Source of the DNA: Hydrogenovibrio kuenenii DSM 12350
GTDB lineage: Bacteria > Pseudomonadota > Gammaproteobacteria > Thiomicrospirales > Thiomicrospiraceae
Assembly (NCBI RefSeq): GCF_000526715.1
Contig: NZ_JAGP01000001.1
Span: 1,798,001 to 1,862,000, forward strand
Length of the DNA stretch: 64,000 bases
Direction of reading: 5' to 3'
Shown: positions 8,025-15,705 of the stretch, in pieces
Layout of the letters: every line of letters begins with the position of its first letter
Position numbering within the stretch: position 1 is the first letter of the stretch
Notes under the pieces: model-generated
Seen by the model: the letters and a program-made list of their open reading frames with translations, nothing else
The model's database searches: none
Told to the model about the DNA's origin: nothing
Program-made: the position numbers and the translations under genes

Positions 8025-9386
8025 TTAACACTTAACGGCCAGTAACTCACTCCACCTAGTCGTAAACCGCTTCGACATCAAATCCCGTTTCATCTGCCAA
8101 TCTGTTTTTGATTTGATGCCAGATGAACCAAGGAAAACGCAGTCTCTTCCCTCTTTTTGGTTAACGCTATCAAGGGCTTTCATCAAGGCATCGAATTTAT
8201 CACTTGGTGCGTAATGAGGATTAGGGGCGAATACATCCAACTGACATGGACCTTTAAAAGCAATTTCAGATAAAGTGATACCGGCTTTTTGGTAATTCAC
8301 GCCGGGTCTATAGATGTGTTTTAAGAGTCGTCTTGCATGCTTGGCCAACAGTATGGTGTTATCGGTTGGATAGACCAATCCAACTGATTGGCCATTGGCA
8401 TAATAGGGTTCTTTTTTGTCATGAGGATTAGAGCGGATATAGACAGATAACACTGAACACACTGAGTTTTGTTTTCTAAGCTTTTCTCCGGCTCTGGCGG
8501 TATAGGTCACCACCGCTTGTTCGAGTTCTTTATAACTGGTGACTTTCTTGCCAAAGGAACGAGAAGAGACAATCTGTTTTTTCGGCACTGGATTTTCTTC
8601 CAGTTGATAACAGGCTTGGCCATTCAGCTCTCTCACCGTCTTTTCCATCACCACACCGTACTTCTTGCGGATCGCAGTGATACTTGCCTGTTTGAGGTCA
8701 AGTGCAGTATTGAAACCATCGGCTTTAAGACGTTTGGTGTATTGTCTCCCTATCCCCCAGATATTGGAGATATCCACCTTAGAGTATAGATGATTGAGCG
8801 TGGAGTCAGATAAAGCAGTTAAATCCAGTACGCCCTCATAACCTTCTACTTTCTTGGCGAGATGATTGGCTAGCTTGGCTTGGGTTTTAGATGCCCCAAT
8901 ACCAACCGCTACCGGAATACCGATGTATTGATAGACGGTGGCTTTAATATCTTGAGCCAGTTCTGTGAGGTCGGTCAGTTGGTTGATTCCAGTCAGGTCA
9001 ATAAAGGACTCATCTATGGAGTAGATTTCTTGTCTAGGCGCAAACTGCCCAATAATGGTGTGCATCCGATTAGACATATCGGCATAGAGTTCATAGTTGG
9101 AACTGAATACCGCTGTCTGATATTTTGCTAAAACGTCTTTAACCTTGAAATAAGGCTGGAACATCATGCTGGTTCGGGTAGCGGCCTGGTAGCCTCCTTT
9201 TCCCATACTCCCTTGGTTATGATTGAGGATTTCAGCATTGAGCTGCTTGGCAAGTTGATTGGCAGCAACAATACAACCATCGTTATTGGAAAGCACCACA
9301 ACCGGACGCGTCCATAGCTCAGGCCGAAAGGCTGCTTCACAGGAAGCATAGAAGCTATTACCATCTACCAATGCAAAAACAGCCAT
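8025..9386 (-). CDS. umuC: Y-family DNA polymerase V catalytic subunit
   Basis: 453 residues from the ATG at 9386; a TTG 16 codons upstream would extend it but MAVFALVDGNSFYASCE is the standard UmuC start. Motifs: D8 in VDGNSFY, YSIDESFIDLTG (catalytic Asp-Glu), helix-hairpin-helix region DISNIWGIGRQY, and the typical C-terminus WQMKRDLMSKRFTTRWSEL. UmuC performs error-prone translesion synthesis, normally with cleaved UmuD. No umuD/lexA-like peptidase gene is adjacent, so it would rely on a distant one or be inactive. It is slightly longer than the E. coli protein (422 residues). Isolated umuC genes are common on mobile elements. Confidence 0.93.
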   Translation of the reverse strand: MAVFALVDGNSFYASCEAAFRPELWTRPVVVLSNNDGCIVAANQLAKQLNAEILNHNQGSMGKGGYQAATRTSMMFQPYFKVKDVLAKYQTAVFSSNYELYADMSNRMHTIIGQFAPRQEIYSIDESFIDLTGINQLTDLTELAQDIKATVYQYIGIPVAVGIGASKTQAKLANHLAKKVEGYEGVLDLTALSDSTLNHLYSKVDISNIWGIGRQYTKRLKADGFNTALDLKQASITAIRKKYGVVMEKTVRELNGQACYQLEENPVPKKQIVSSRSFGKKVTSYKELEQAVVTYTARAGEKLRKQNSVCSVLSVYIRSNPHDKKEPYYANGQSVGLVYPTDNTILLAKHARRLLKHIYRPGVNYQKAGITLSEIAFKGPCQLDVFAPNPHYAPSDKFDALMKALDSVNQKEGRDCVFLGSSGIKSKTDWQMKRDLMSKRFTTRWSELLAVKC

Positions 9387-9415
9387 ATCAAACTCACACA
9401 AAATAAAGGAAAATC

Positions 9416-9433
9416 TGCACAATAGACTGTGCA
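9416..9433. promoter_or_regulatory. Palindromic operator candidate upstream of umuC
   Basis: TGCACAATAGACTGTGCA has 6-base arms (TGCACA / TGTGCA) and a 6-base spacer, 30 bases upstream of the umuC ATG. The position suits a repressor operator for a DNA-damage gene. It does not match the enterobacterial LexA consensus CTGT-N8-ACAG closely, so the binding protein is uncertain. Confidence 0.45.
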
Positions 9434-9641
9434 AAATTAGATAAGATTGTCTTTATTTTATGATAAATGTAACAATATTCAAATGGAATGATGACACTCT
9501 TCCACAATTCATGTGGATAAGGTTTTGGATAACGTAAAAACAACTGACTTAAGTCATTGAATACAAACCTGGCTTGCATGGCTGCTTAATTTTTAGCCAT
9601 AACATTATAAAATTAACGCAATATATGATTAGGAAAACACT

Positions 9642-10376
9642 TTGAGAATACTATTTGCCCTACTACTTGGTCTAACTACTATAACCGTTCAAGCTGGTGC
9701 GCCTTCTTCGTTCTCTAAGGCGAAAGAAATGCTCTATACCCAAGTGTATCCTAGCCATGGCTACACCATCTATACCGGCTGCCCTTGGCATATCACAAAG
9801 GGAAACAAGAAAGTGGTGGATTTAGAAGCCTGTGGATTGGCAAATGCTTTTCCCAAAAAGCAGATGAAACGTGCACAACGAGTTGAAGCTGAGCATGTCA
9901 TACCAGCAAGTTGGTTCTTAAAGAAAAATGGCCAATGGCGCCAATGTGCAATTGACGCAAAACAACATCATAAGAACGCTCGTAAGTATTGTCAAAAACA
10001 TGACCCTGAATATCGACGAGCGCATAACGATTTAGTGAATCTGTTCCCGTCTGTCGGTCAAATCAACGCTGACCGTTCTAATAAGCCTTATGCTGAAGCA
10101 TTATCCGGAAATAAGGAGAAGACCTTTAGAGGTCAAGGTGAAAACGGAAGAACGATTGTGATTACTTCTCGTGTTGCCATCCCGCCAAAAGAAATTCGCG
10201 GGGATGTGGCTAGAATCGCTTTTTATTATGAACGTACTTATGGCTTGAAACTAAGCAAGCGACAAAATGAATTGTTTGAGCAGTGGTCGAAAATCGATCC
10301 TGTATCGCAAGAAGAACTCGCCAGAAATGATAAAATTAAACGAGTACAAGGCTGGTCAAATCCACTTCAAAAATAA
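9642..10376 (+). CDS. endA: Secreted EndA/endonuclease I family DNase
   Basis: 244 residues starting at TTG 9642 behind AGGAAAACAC. Residues 1-18 form a signal peptide (MRILFALLLGLTTITVQA). The body matches periplasmic/extracellular endonuclease I: SFSKAKEMLY, YTGCPW, the catalytic histidine in RVEAEHVIPASWF (H85), RAHNDLVNLFPSVGQINADRSN and several cysteines (C47, C64) for disulfides. It cleaves double-stranded DNA with Mg2+. The family is around 210-240 residues, so this is full length. On an accessory region it may degrade incoming or environmental DNA. It is followed 12 bases later by a small secreted protein gene. Confidence 0.93.
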   Translation: MRILFALLLGLTTITVQAGAPSSFSKAKEMLYTQVYPSHGYTIYTGCPWHITKGNKKVVDLEACGLANAFPKKQMKRAQRVEAEHVIPASWFLKKNGQWRQCAIDAKQHHKNARKYCQKHDPEYRRAHNDLVNLFPSVGQINADRSNKPYAEALSGNKEKTFRGQGENGRTIVITSRVAIPPKEIRGDVARIAFYYERTYGLKLSKRQNELFEQWSKIDPVSQEELARNDKIKRVQGWSNPLQK

Positions 10377-10388
10377 AAGGAATACTGC

Positions 10389-10757
10389 GTGTTAAAAACA
10401 AACTATGTTTTTTTACTTTATTCAATTTTGCTCTATTCAATGCCTTCTCAAGCCTATGAGGTAAAAAGTGGTAACAGGGTTCATTATCAAGGAGCTTATC
10501 TATGTAATAATACACAGAAAGCTGAAATTACCAATACTCATTTATATTTTGCAAATGTTCCATTTAAATTTCACATAAGTGGTTATGTTAATAACAACCC
10601 AAACAACTATGTTTATGATGCATTTTCATATGGAAACGAACATGCCACTTTTTTTCCAGTACCTAATAATGGTTTTAATTTAATAATTCATACAACTGAA
10701 CAACTAATTAATAGAGAAAAACCTAAGTATATTGGATATTGCGAAAAAATTAATTAA
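10389..10757 (+). CDS. Small secreted protein, unknown
   Basis: 122 residues from GTG 10389, behind AAAAGGAATACTGC. Residues 1-22 are a signal peptide ending PSQA/YE. The mature part is rich in Asn, Tyr and Phe with two cysteines (C39 and one near the C-terminus, GYCEKIN) that could form a disulfide. I do not recognise the family. It is 12 bases after endA on the same strand and may share its transcript. Base composition is much more AT-rich than the core genes to the right, consistent with acquired DNA. Confidence 0.6.
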   Translation: MLKTNYVFLLYSILLYSMPSQAYEVKSGNRVHYQGAYLCNNTQKAEITNTHLYFANVPFKFHISGYVNNNPNNYVYDAFSYGNEHATFFPVPNNGFNLIIHTTEQLINREKPKYIGYCEKIN

Positions 10758-10808
10758 TGCCTAAGCTCTATGTAGTCACTTGTAAAGATTATTTCAGGAG
10801 AAGAAATC

Positions 10809-11270
10809 GTGATTGCCAATATTTTTAAAATTGTTTTTCAAAATTTCCAGAAATTTATAGTGACATGGATCGTAGTTCTACTAGTTAATCAAATCTTTAT
10901 CTTTCACGCTTGCTTTGCACCTTACTGCATTATCGCAGCATTACCACATACATCAGTGATTGCCGCATTGATTACTTTCTTTATGAATCAAGAGAGTAAG
11001 AACAGTAACTCTAACATTAACCGATATCACGAATCTTCTGAGTACTTAGAAAATAGAAATACTTATAATTCAGCAGAGCGTTCAGAAGAGCTTAAGAAGT
11101 TATCTTCAAATAAATTTTCTGCTCAAGATGGACAGGATATGCCCACCTGTCCAATTTGCGGAGCCTCAATGAAAAGAAGAACTGCTAGATATGGCCCTCA
11201 CGCTGGCCAAGATTTTTGGGGATGCTCTAAGTATCCTAATTGCAAGGGGATTAGAAATATTGATTCCTAG
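10809..11270 (+). CDS. Membrane-anchored protein with topoisomerase-type zinc ribbon
   Basis: 153 residues from GTG 10809, behind CAGGAGAAGAAATC. Two hydrophobic segments (about 15-32 and 38-59) are followed by a polar linker and a C-terminal C4 zinc ribbon: CPIC (114, 117) and CSKYPNC (139, 145), with the surrounding GPHAGQDFWGCSKYPNCKGI typical of the topoisomerase I C-terminal finger (Pfam zf-C4_Topoisom type). Such ribbons bind single-stranded DNA and also occur alone or joined to nuclease domains. Membrane attachment plus a DNA-binding ribbon next to a secreted DNase is suggestive but not proof of a shared job. Confidence 0.7.
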   Translation: MIANIFKIVFQNFQKFIVTWIVVLLVNQIFIFHACFAPYCIIAALPHTSVIAALITFFMNQESKNSNSNINRYHESSEYLENRNTYNSAERSEELKKLSSNKFSAQDGQDMPTCPICGASMKRRTARYGPHAGQDFWGCSKYPNCKGIRNIDS

Positions 11271-11295
11271 TTTTTATAGTAAAAAGGACAAAATA

Positions 11296-11592
11296 ATGAA
11301 GAATATAACGGTTTTCTTAACTTTACTGTTGGCGGCAAGCAATGCTTATTCATATGAGGCATCTTGCAACACCGATGATGGAAAAACTTTTCAAATTACA
11401 GTTCAAAACAAGGTTCTTACAGTCAACAACAAATATAACCATTACTACCAAGGTAAAACATTTACTGGCTTTTACAAATACTCGAATGATAAATACACTT
11501 ACTATACAGGAACATTTTCCAATGGAGGTTTCCCGATTGAAGTAAAAAATAAATGGGGCTTGGATGCAAAAGGAGAGTGCAGATTTAAATAG
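11296..11592 (+). CDS. Small secreted protein, unknown
   Basis: 98 residues from the ATG at 11296 (AAAAAGGACAAAATA in front). The longer frame back to 11191 overlaps the previous gene and lacks a ribosome site. Residues 1-20 form a signal peptide (MKNITVFLTLLLAASNAYSY). The remaining domain has two cysteines (CNTDDGK and the terminal GECRFK), a pattern like small periplasmic proteins with one disulfide. It resembles the secreted protein at 10389 in size and composition. No family recognised. Confidence 0.6.
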   Translation: MKNITVFLTLLLAASNAYSYEASCNTDDGKTFQITVQNKVLTVNNKYNHYYQGKTFTGFYKYSNDKYTYYTGTFSNGGFPIEVKNKWGLDAKGECRFK

Positions 11593-11678
11593 GTTAAATT
11601 ATCAACTAATAATTAAAGCTATAAATCAAAAAAGTAACAAAGATGTGGCCAAATTTACTTTAACACTACAATTGAAGT

Positions 11679-11720
11679 ATAAAATAGCTAAGAAATGACT
11701 AGTAAATTAGTGGCGATTTA
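11679..11720 (+). repeat. Dispersed inverted-end repeat copy A
   Basis: This stretch (AAGAAATGACTAGTAAATTAG and the following GTGGCGATT) closely matches the left end of the element at 17658-17994 read on the other strand, including TATAAAATAGCTAAGAA ahead of the terminal 24 bases. It overlaps the upstream part of the next membrane protein frame, which is why I start that gene at 11743. Confidence 0.7.
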
Positions 11721-11742
11721 CATATCAAAACATAGGTTATCA

Positions 11743-12693
11743 ATGAAACATTCTGATCCCGACAATTTTTTGCAACCCAAGGTTACAAGGGCTTCACTAG
11801 CATTAAAATATTGGGGGACTTTTAATTTATTAGCACTAGCAATTTCATATTTCTTACCCATAACAACCTCTCACCATCTATTTTTTTTTAGGTCAACCGA
11901 AAGTTGGGGTTCATTAACTATTAGCGCATTAAGAAACACCGAATTCATTAACTTATTTTTTATATTTATTTTTTTCTTATTTCCAATGTACCAAGTATTT
12001 CTGACATTATTTACTAGCAGAAAAACTTCTAATCATGTCCTTTCACAACTTTTTTTAAATTCTCAAAAAATCTTTCTTTTTCTAAACATATTTATACTTT
12101 CGGTATTTCTATCAATCTTTTTTCTGAAAAATGTACAGGCACAAGTTGGATTTTATAGCTACATATTTGTTTTAATTTCAAACTCAATTCTGATATTTGT
12201 TTTAAAGAATCATCTGACCTCTGACGATACTATTAATCAGTATCGTAAAGAAATTTTTTCAAAAAAAAATAACGTAGTAAAAAAACTTTTAAAAAGGTAC
12301 ACCACAATAACTTTAATCTTAGCTGTAATCGCACTTGCATTTTATATCTGGTCTAAAAGCAAAAATGTCAGCCAATCAGCAGAAATAGGCTCAAATCAAA
12401 TTCAAGCGGAAAGACAATTAGCTCCAGCATCTTTATATGACTCTAAACTTCGCTCAGCTATAAAGAACTCAGATGATTTATCTAAATATGAATTAGAGTT
12501 TCTTCAAGCTACGAACAACCTAATTGAATCAGGAAAATGTTCATTGGATGACTTTGAATATAATGGAGGTTGGTCAAGAGTCGCTAAAAGAAACTTACTT
12601 TATTTTACTTTTTGTGGTGGCCACACAATCAAAAACAGAATTTATTTAAATGTCAGTGATGGAGACCTAATGTATGAAAACCTTCCATACTGA
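11743..12693 (+). CDS. Polytopic membrane protein, unknown
   Basis: 316 residues from the ATG at 11743, preceded by AGGTTATCA. The frame is open back to 11695, but those codons lie in a dispersed repeat. Five hydrophobic segments are visible (approximately residues 26-42, 70-90, 108-130, 136-154 and 184-204). They are followed by a soluble C-terminal domain of about 110 residues containing two cysteines (GKCSLDDFEYNGGWS and FCGGHT). No transport or enzymatic motif recognised. The gene is strongly AT-rich and sits just left of a tRNA-Arg fragment that marks an island boundary. Confidence 0.6.
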   Translation: MKHSDPDNFLQPKVTRASLALKYWGTFNLLALAISYFLPITTSHHLFFFRSTESWGSLTISALRNTEFINLFFIFIFFLFPMYQVFLTLFTSRKTSNHVLSQLFLNSQKIFLFLNIFILSVFLSIFFLKNVQAQVGFYSYIFVLISNSILIFVLKNHLTSDDTINQYRKEIFSKKNNVVKKLLKRYTTITLILAVIALAFYIWSKSKNVSQSAEIGSNQIQAERQLAPASLYDSKLRSAIKNSDDLSKYELEFLQATNNLIESGKCSLDDFEYNGGWSRVAKRNLLYFTFCGGHTIKNRIYLNVSDGDLMYENLPY

Positions 12694-12714
12694 TAGAATT
12701 GAATACAAATGACA

Positions 12715-12757
12715 CGCCCGAAGGGAGTCGAACCCCTAACCGCTCGGTTCGTAGCCG
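12715..12757 (-). repeat. 3' fragment of tRNA-Arg(ACG), left att core
   Basis: These 43 bases are identical to 15560-15602. Read on the minus strand they give the anticodon arm (loop CTACGAA, anticodon ACG), the variable region, the T arm (GGGGTTCGACTCCC) and most of the acceptor strand. The 5' half of the tRNA is missing and the CCA end is changed (TGACA in place of TGGTG), so this is not a functional tRNA. It fits an attachment-site copy left by integration at a tRNA-Arg 3' end. Confidence 0.85.
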
Positions 12758-12796
12758 TTAAAACAATCATTAAAAATCAATAACTTACTTTATACT

Positions 12797-12859
12797 TTCC
12801 CACAACATACCCCCTGTTTAGCCCCGCTTATATGCGATTTGCAGAAGTTCTTGTGGGAA
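12797..12859. repeat. TTCCCACAA repeats near left att core (arm-type sites?)
   Basis: TTCCCACAA at 12797-12805 and its reverse complement TTGTGGGAA at 12851-12859. The same 9-mer occurs four times just inside the right att core (15419-15481). It is otherwise seen once in the window, inside an unrelated ABC transporter gene. Likely integrase or excisionase binding sites. Confidence 0.55.
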
Positions 12860-13053
12860 AAAACGCACCTTTATTTTTCACCTAAACCCAATAACCTCAA
12901 CCCTTTTCCTAAACACCTGTCAAATTAGAAAGTGCTTTGCACCTTCTCCAAGGTTTCTATTTCGTTTAACGTTAACGGAAAGTGAAAAAACTGCTTTTTT
13001 TGGATCATATAATTTTCTTAACAACTGATTAAAAAATTGAAAAGGATAAATAT

Positions 13054-13167
13054 ATGCAAAAATTAAAAAATACAGCGCTAGACATACAGTTCAAATTTGG
13101 TTGGAAAAATATTTTTTTCTGTTTAAATATCAAAAAATACTTTGAAACAAAAAATGTAGGTAATTGA
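13054..13167 (+). CDS. Small ORF upstream of CoiA-like gene (possible leader)
   Basis: 37 codons from the ATG at 13054 with AAAAGGATAAATAT in front, ending TGA at 13165-13167, five bases before the ATG of the CoiA-like gene. The peptide begins MQKLKNTALDIQFKFGW and is lysine- and phenylalanine-rich. It could be a leader that couples translation of the nuclease, a toxin-like peptide, or a chance frame. The good ribosome site and tight coupling favour expression. Confidence 0.4.
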   Translation: MQKLKNTALDIQFKFGWKNIFFCLNIKKYFETKNVGN

Positions 13168-13172
13168 AAGAG

Positions 13173-14270
13173 ATGAAAACTCCTTATGCAAAGTTAAATC
13201 TCGAAAATGTTCTTTCGTTCTCTGAATTCATTCCTGCATGTAATGCTGAAAAGGGAAAAGACTATTACTGCCCTGATTGCAATTCAGTTGTTAGAAGAAG
13301 GATAAGTTCTAAAGGCCTAGCCCATTTCTATCATTTAGGCGTGGAATGTTCAGGTGGTGGACTTGAAACAACTTTGCACTTACTCGCTAAAAGCTTATTA
13401 GAGAAGTACAAAAAAATTTGGATACCAAATTGCATCACAGGATATAAGTTCTTTCTTCCAAGTAAAGATTCATGTGGTAAATTTCATCGCCCTGTACTTA
13501 GTCCAAAAGACATTTCAACAATAAATAAGAACCAACCTCAACCTTACTTTTATGAGGTTTGCTACTTACCATCAAATTTCAACCCACCTAAGCCTCAACC
13601 GGGTGTTCACATCATTTACAAAAACTTTTCATATGGACTAATGGATATTGAAGCCATCGAAATTGAAAAATCATTAGACATCATTCGACCCGATATTTAC
13701 GCAACTATTAATGGGAAAAAACACCTTATAGAAATTGCAAATACACATTTTGTAGATAGTGAAAAACTGGCAAAAATTAGATACTTGGATATTCCGAGCA
13801 TTGAAATTAATATTAGTACAATGGCTATTGCCTGCCCTGAAGAACTTCTGACCCTGTTAATTAAACCAAATAGATCTACATCATGGCTCCACTACTCAAA
13901 TCAACTTCTCACAGATTTTGCAGCCGAAAGTGAAACTTATATTGAACAATATATAGCTCAAACAGAACGAAATTTTACACCACAAGAAAAAATTAAACAC
14001 CAGCAATTTCAATCTCATGCGAATCAAATTCAGTTAATCACACCTAAAGCCTGGGAAAAAGGAATGCCTAAACTAATTGGATCAGAAGTAGAAGTAGTAC
14101 ATGCGAAAATTGCTCGATCAAACCGAATTAATAGATTTGGAAAAGATGATTATCTCGTTCAAACTATTGCGAGTGCACATGATTGGTTACTCTTATCAAA
14201 AAGCGACGAGCTATACAAAAAAGAACCGGCCCTGTTAAAAAAGTATTTTAACGTTAAACAACAACCCTAA
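13173..14270 (+). CDS. CoiA-like protein: zinc ribbon plus PD-(D/E)XK-type nuclease fold
   Basis: 365 residues from ATG 13173 (a TTG at 13164 is an alternative start). The N-terminus has a zinc-binding set C33, C36, H51, H54, C59 in the order CPDC...HFYHLGVEC, followed by the amphipathic TTLHLLAKSLLEK, as in competence protein CoiA. The centre has a nuclease-like core: RPDIYATINGKKHLIEIAN, with D174 and E187 as metal ligands; the usual lysine is replaced by Ala/Asn, as in several CoiA relatives. The C-terminal third is unassigned. CoiA-like proteins occur in competence and in defence or mobile loci. It is translationally close (16 bases) to the HNH endonuclease gene, so the two probably work together. 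Confidence 0.65.
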   Translation: MKTPYAKLNLENVLSFSEFIPACNAEKGKDYYCPDCNSVVRRRISSKGLAHFYHLGVECSGGGLETTLHLLAKSLLEKYKKIWIPNCITGYKFFLPSKDSCGKFHRPVLSPKDISTINKNQPQPYFYEVCYLPSNFNPPKPQPGVHIIYKNFSYGLMDIEAIEIEKSLDIIRPDIYATINGKKHLIEIANTHFVDSEKLAKIRYLDIPSIEINISTMAIACPEELLTLLIKPNRSTSWLHYSNQLLTDFAAESETYIEQYIAQTERNFTPQEKIKHQQFQSHANQIQLITPKAWEKGMPKLIGSEVEVVHAKIARSNRINRFGKDDYLVQTIASAHDWLLLSKSDELYKKEPALLKKYFNVKQQP

Positions 14271-14286
14271 CTCAGGGATAAACAAC

Positions 14287-15342
14287 ATGAAAAATCCAAA
14301 GTGGATGAATGAAGTAACTGAAGCATTTCGAGCTCATAATGGAGTAGCTTCTCTGAAGGACATTTATCAATACATAACCACACATTCAAAAAGCGACTAT
14401 GCCGATCCCAAAACTTGGGAAGCGCAAATTCGAAGAGTCATATACACGCATTCTAGTGATTGCGAAATTTTTAACGGCAAAGATGACTTGTTTATCTCAG
14501 AAGATGGGAAAGGAAATGGAGTTTGGAGAATGCGTTCATCTTACAATGTAGAAAGTGTGAGTGAATTAAAAGACCTACCAATTGGTGCTTTATTAAACGC
14601 AACGCAAATTAGCCAGATTACAGGGATAAACCAAGTAAAAGGGATACATCCTGTAAATTCTGATAGTGTAAATGCTGTCATACTATGCACAACTGGAAGC
14701 AATAATGACTACCCAAATGAGTGGATTCAAAAATATAATACTTTGAAATATTATTTGGAAGGAAAGAAAACTGACACTGGGGAAAAGAAATATAACCCTA
14801 GTATAAAGTCCAACTTAGTCGTAAATAATGCAACAGAATCAAGTCCCTTATTAGTATTTTCAAGATCTAAGAAAAACGAAAAATTCACTTTTTTTGGTAA
14901 GTTTGTCCCAGAAAAACATATTGTCCATGAAGCTGATGGAGGAATGTTTTTTATTCTTCAACGGATTCACCACCCTATGCAATTGGGAAGTATTTTAACC
15001 TCAGAAGATGATGAACAATTTCCTGAGGGTAAAATTAAAGAACGCATGCATAAAACGCGAGAAAGAAACTCTAGATTAATTGCTGAAGCAAAAAAACAAT
15101 TCAAAGCAAAACACGGCAAATTATTCTGCGAGATATGTGGCTTCAACTTTGAAGAAAAATATGGTCATGAGATTGGAAAAGATTTTATTGAAGCACACCA
15201 CACAAAACCTATTTCTGAGCTAAAAGAGAACGATACCACAAATATTTCTGATTTAGCTATGGTTTGCTCAAACTGTCATAGAATGATACACAGAGCAAGG
15301 CCCTGGAAATCACCTCAGGACTTAAAATCGATTCTGGAGTGA
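14287..15342 (+). CDS. HNH restriction-type endonuclease with N-terminal winged helix
   Basis: 351 residues. Residues 1-83 look like a winged-helix/HARE-type module (FRAHNGVASLKDIYQYI... GVWRMR). Residues about 95-225 form a middle domain that may recognise modified DNA (SRA/YDG-like in layout: KGIHP, YNTLKYYLEGK, LLVFSRSKK, FTFFGKF), although I cannot confirm the family. Residues 278-336 are an HNH nuclease of McrA type: C281, C284, EAHHTKP (H304, H305), C327, C330, H331, H335. This architecture suggests a methylation-dependent restriction enzyme. It is the last gene of the island bounded by tRNA-Arg fragments. Confidence 0.8.
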   Translation: MKNPKWMNEVTEAFRAHNGVASLKDIYQYITTHSKSDYADPKTWEAQIRRVIYTHSSDCEIFNGKDDLFISEDGKGNGVWRMRSSYNVESVSELKDLPIGALLNATQISQITGINQVKGIHPVNSDSVNAVILCTTGSNNDYPNEWIQKYNTLKYYLEGKKTDTGEKKYNPSIKSNLVVNNATESSPLLVFSRSKKNEKFTFFGKFVPEKHIVHEADGGMFFILQRIHHPMQLGSILTSEDDEQFPEGKIKERMHKTRERNSRLIAEAKKQFKAKHGKLFCEICGFNFEEKYGHEIGKDFIEAHHTKPISELKENDTTNISDLAMVCSNCHRMIHRARPWKSPQDLKSILE

Positions 15343-15418
15343 TTTTTTGGGGAGTAAATAGACTACTCGGTTTGTAACCGAGTGAACAATCTTTAATTTT
15401 CAATAGGTTAGAGATGGA

Positions 15419-15481
15419 TTCCCACAAAAGTTCCCACAATAGAGTACCTTTTGCTAATTTTTGTGGGAATTTCCCACAAAA
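15419..15481. repeat. Four TTCCCACAA repeats including a 23-base palindrome
   Basis: Direct copies begin at 15419 and 15431 (12-base period). A palindrome TTTTGTGGGAA-T-TTCCCACAAAA spans 15459-15481. The clustering beside the att core at 15560 and the matching pair inside the other att core suggest arm-type integrase binding sites. Confidence 0.6.
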
Positions 15482-15554
15482 TCTTGACTGATTTTAGACG
15501 TCAAAAAACGACTTGAGAACAAGCTTAATACATTGATTTTAAAGGGAAAATAAA

Positions 15555-15608
15555 TGGTGCGCCCGAAGGGAGTCGAACCCCTAACCGCTCGGTTCGTAGC
15601 CGAGTACT
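15555..15608 (-). repeat. 3' part of tRNA-Arg(ACG) including CCA, right att core
   Basis: On the minus strand this reads AGTACTCGGCTACGAACCGAG, the full anticodon stem-loop (anticodon ACG), then the T arm and acceptor strand ending GCGCACCA. The bases further right do not supply D arm or 5' acceptor sequence, so the gene is incomplete. Bases 15560-15602 are identical to 12715-12757. Together they bound a 2.9-kb unit. Confidence 0.85.
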
Positions 15609-15705
15609 TGTTACAAATATTTTTAGCGAGTTTTTGAAACTGCAGTTATTAATTGAATCTTCTATCTGACCTCTACAAATTAATATCAATTCGACAATAC
15701 TTCTC

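Larger units (their letters stand above)
12694..13053. other. Left end of mini-island: att core, arm-type sites and promoter
   Basis: No gene longer than a few dozen codons. It holds the tRNA-Arg fragment (12715-12757), TTCCCACAA at 12797 and its inverse TTGTGGGAA at 12851, a TTAACGTTAA palindrome at 12966-12975 and a TATAAT -10 candidate at 13008-13013 upstream of the small ORF and nuclease genes. Confidence 0.6.
15343..15705. other. Right end of mini-island: arm-type sites and att core
   Basis: Non-coding. It contains four TTCCCACAA copies (15419-15481), the tRNA-Arg fragment (15555-15608) and a short inverted repeat ACTCGGTTTGTAACCGAGT at 15364-15382 that could act as a terminator after the HNH gene. 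The 3' end of the integrase begins at 15706. Confidence 0.6.

Noticed and set aside
12715-12757. Functional tRNA-Arg gene
   Set aside because: D arm and 5' acceptor strand are missing and the CCA end is altered; same reasoning applies to the copy at 15555 (5' half missing).
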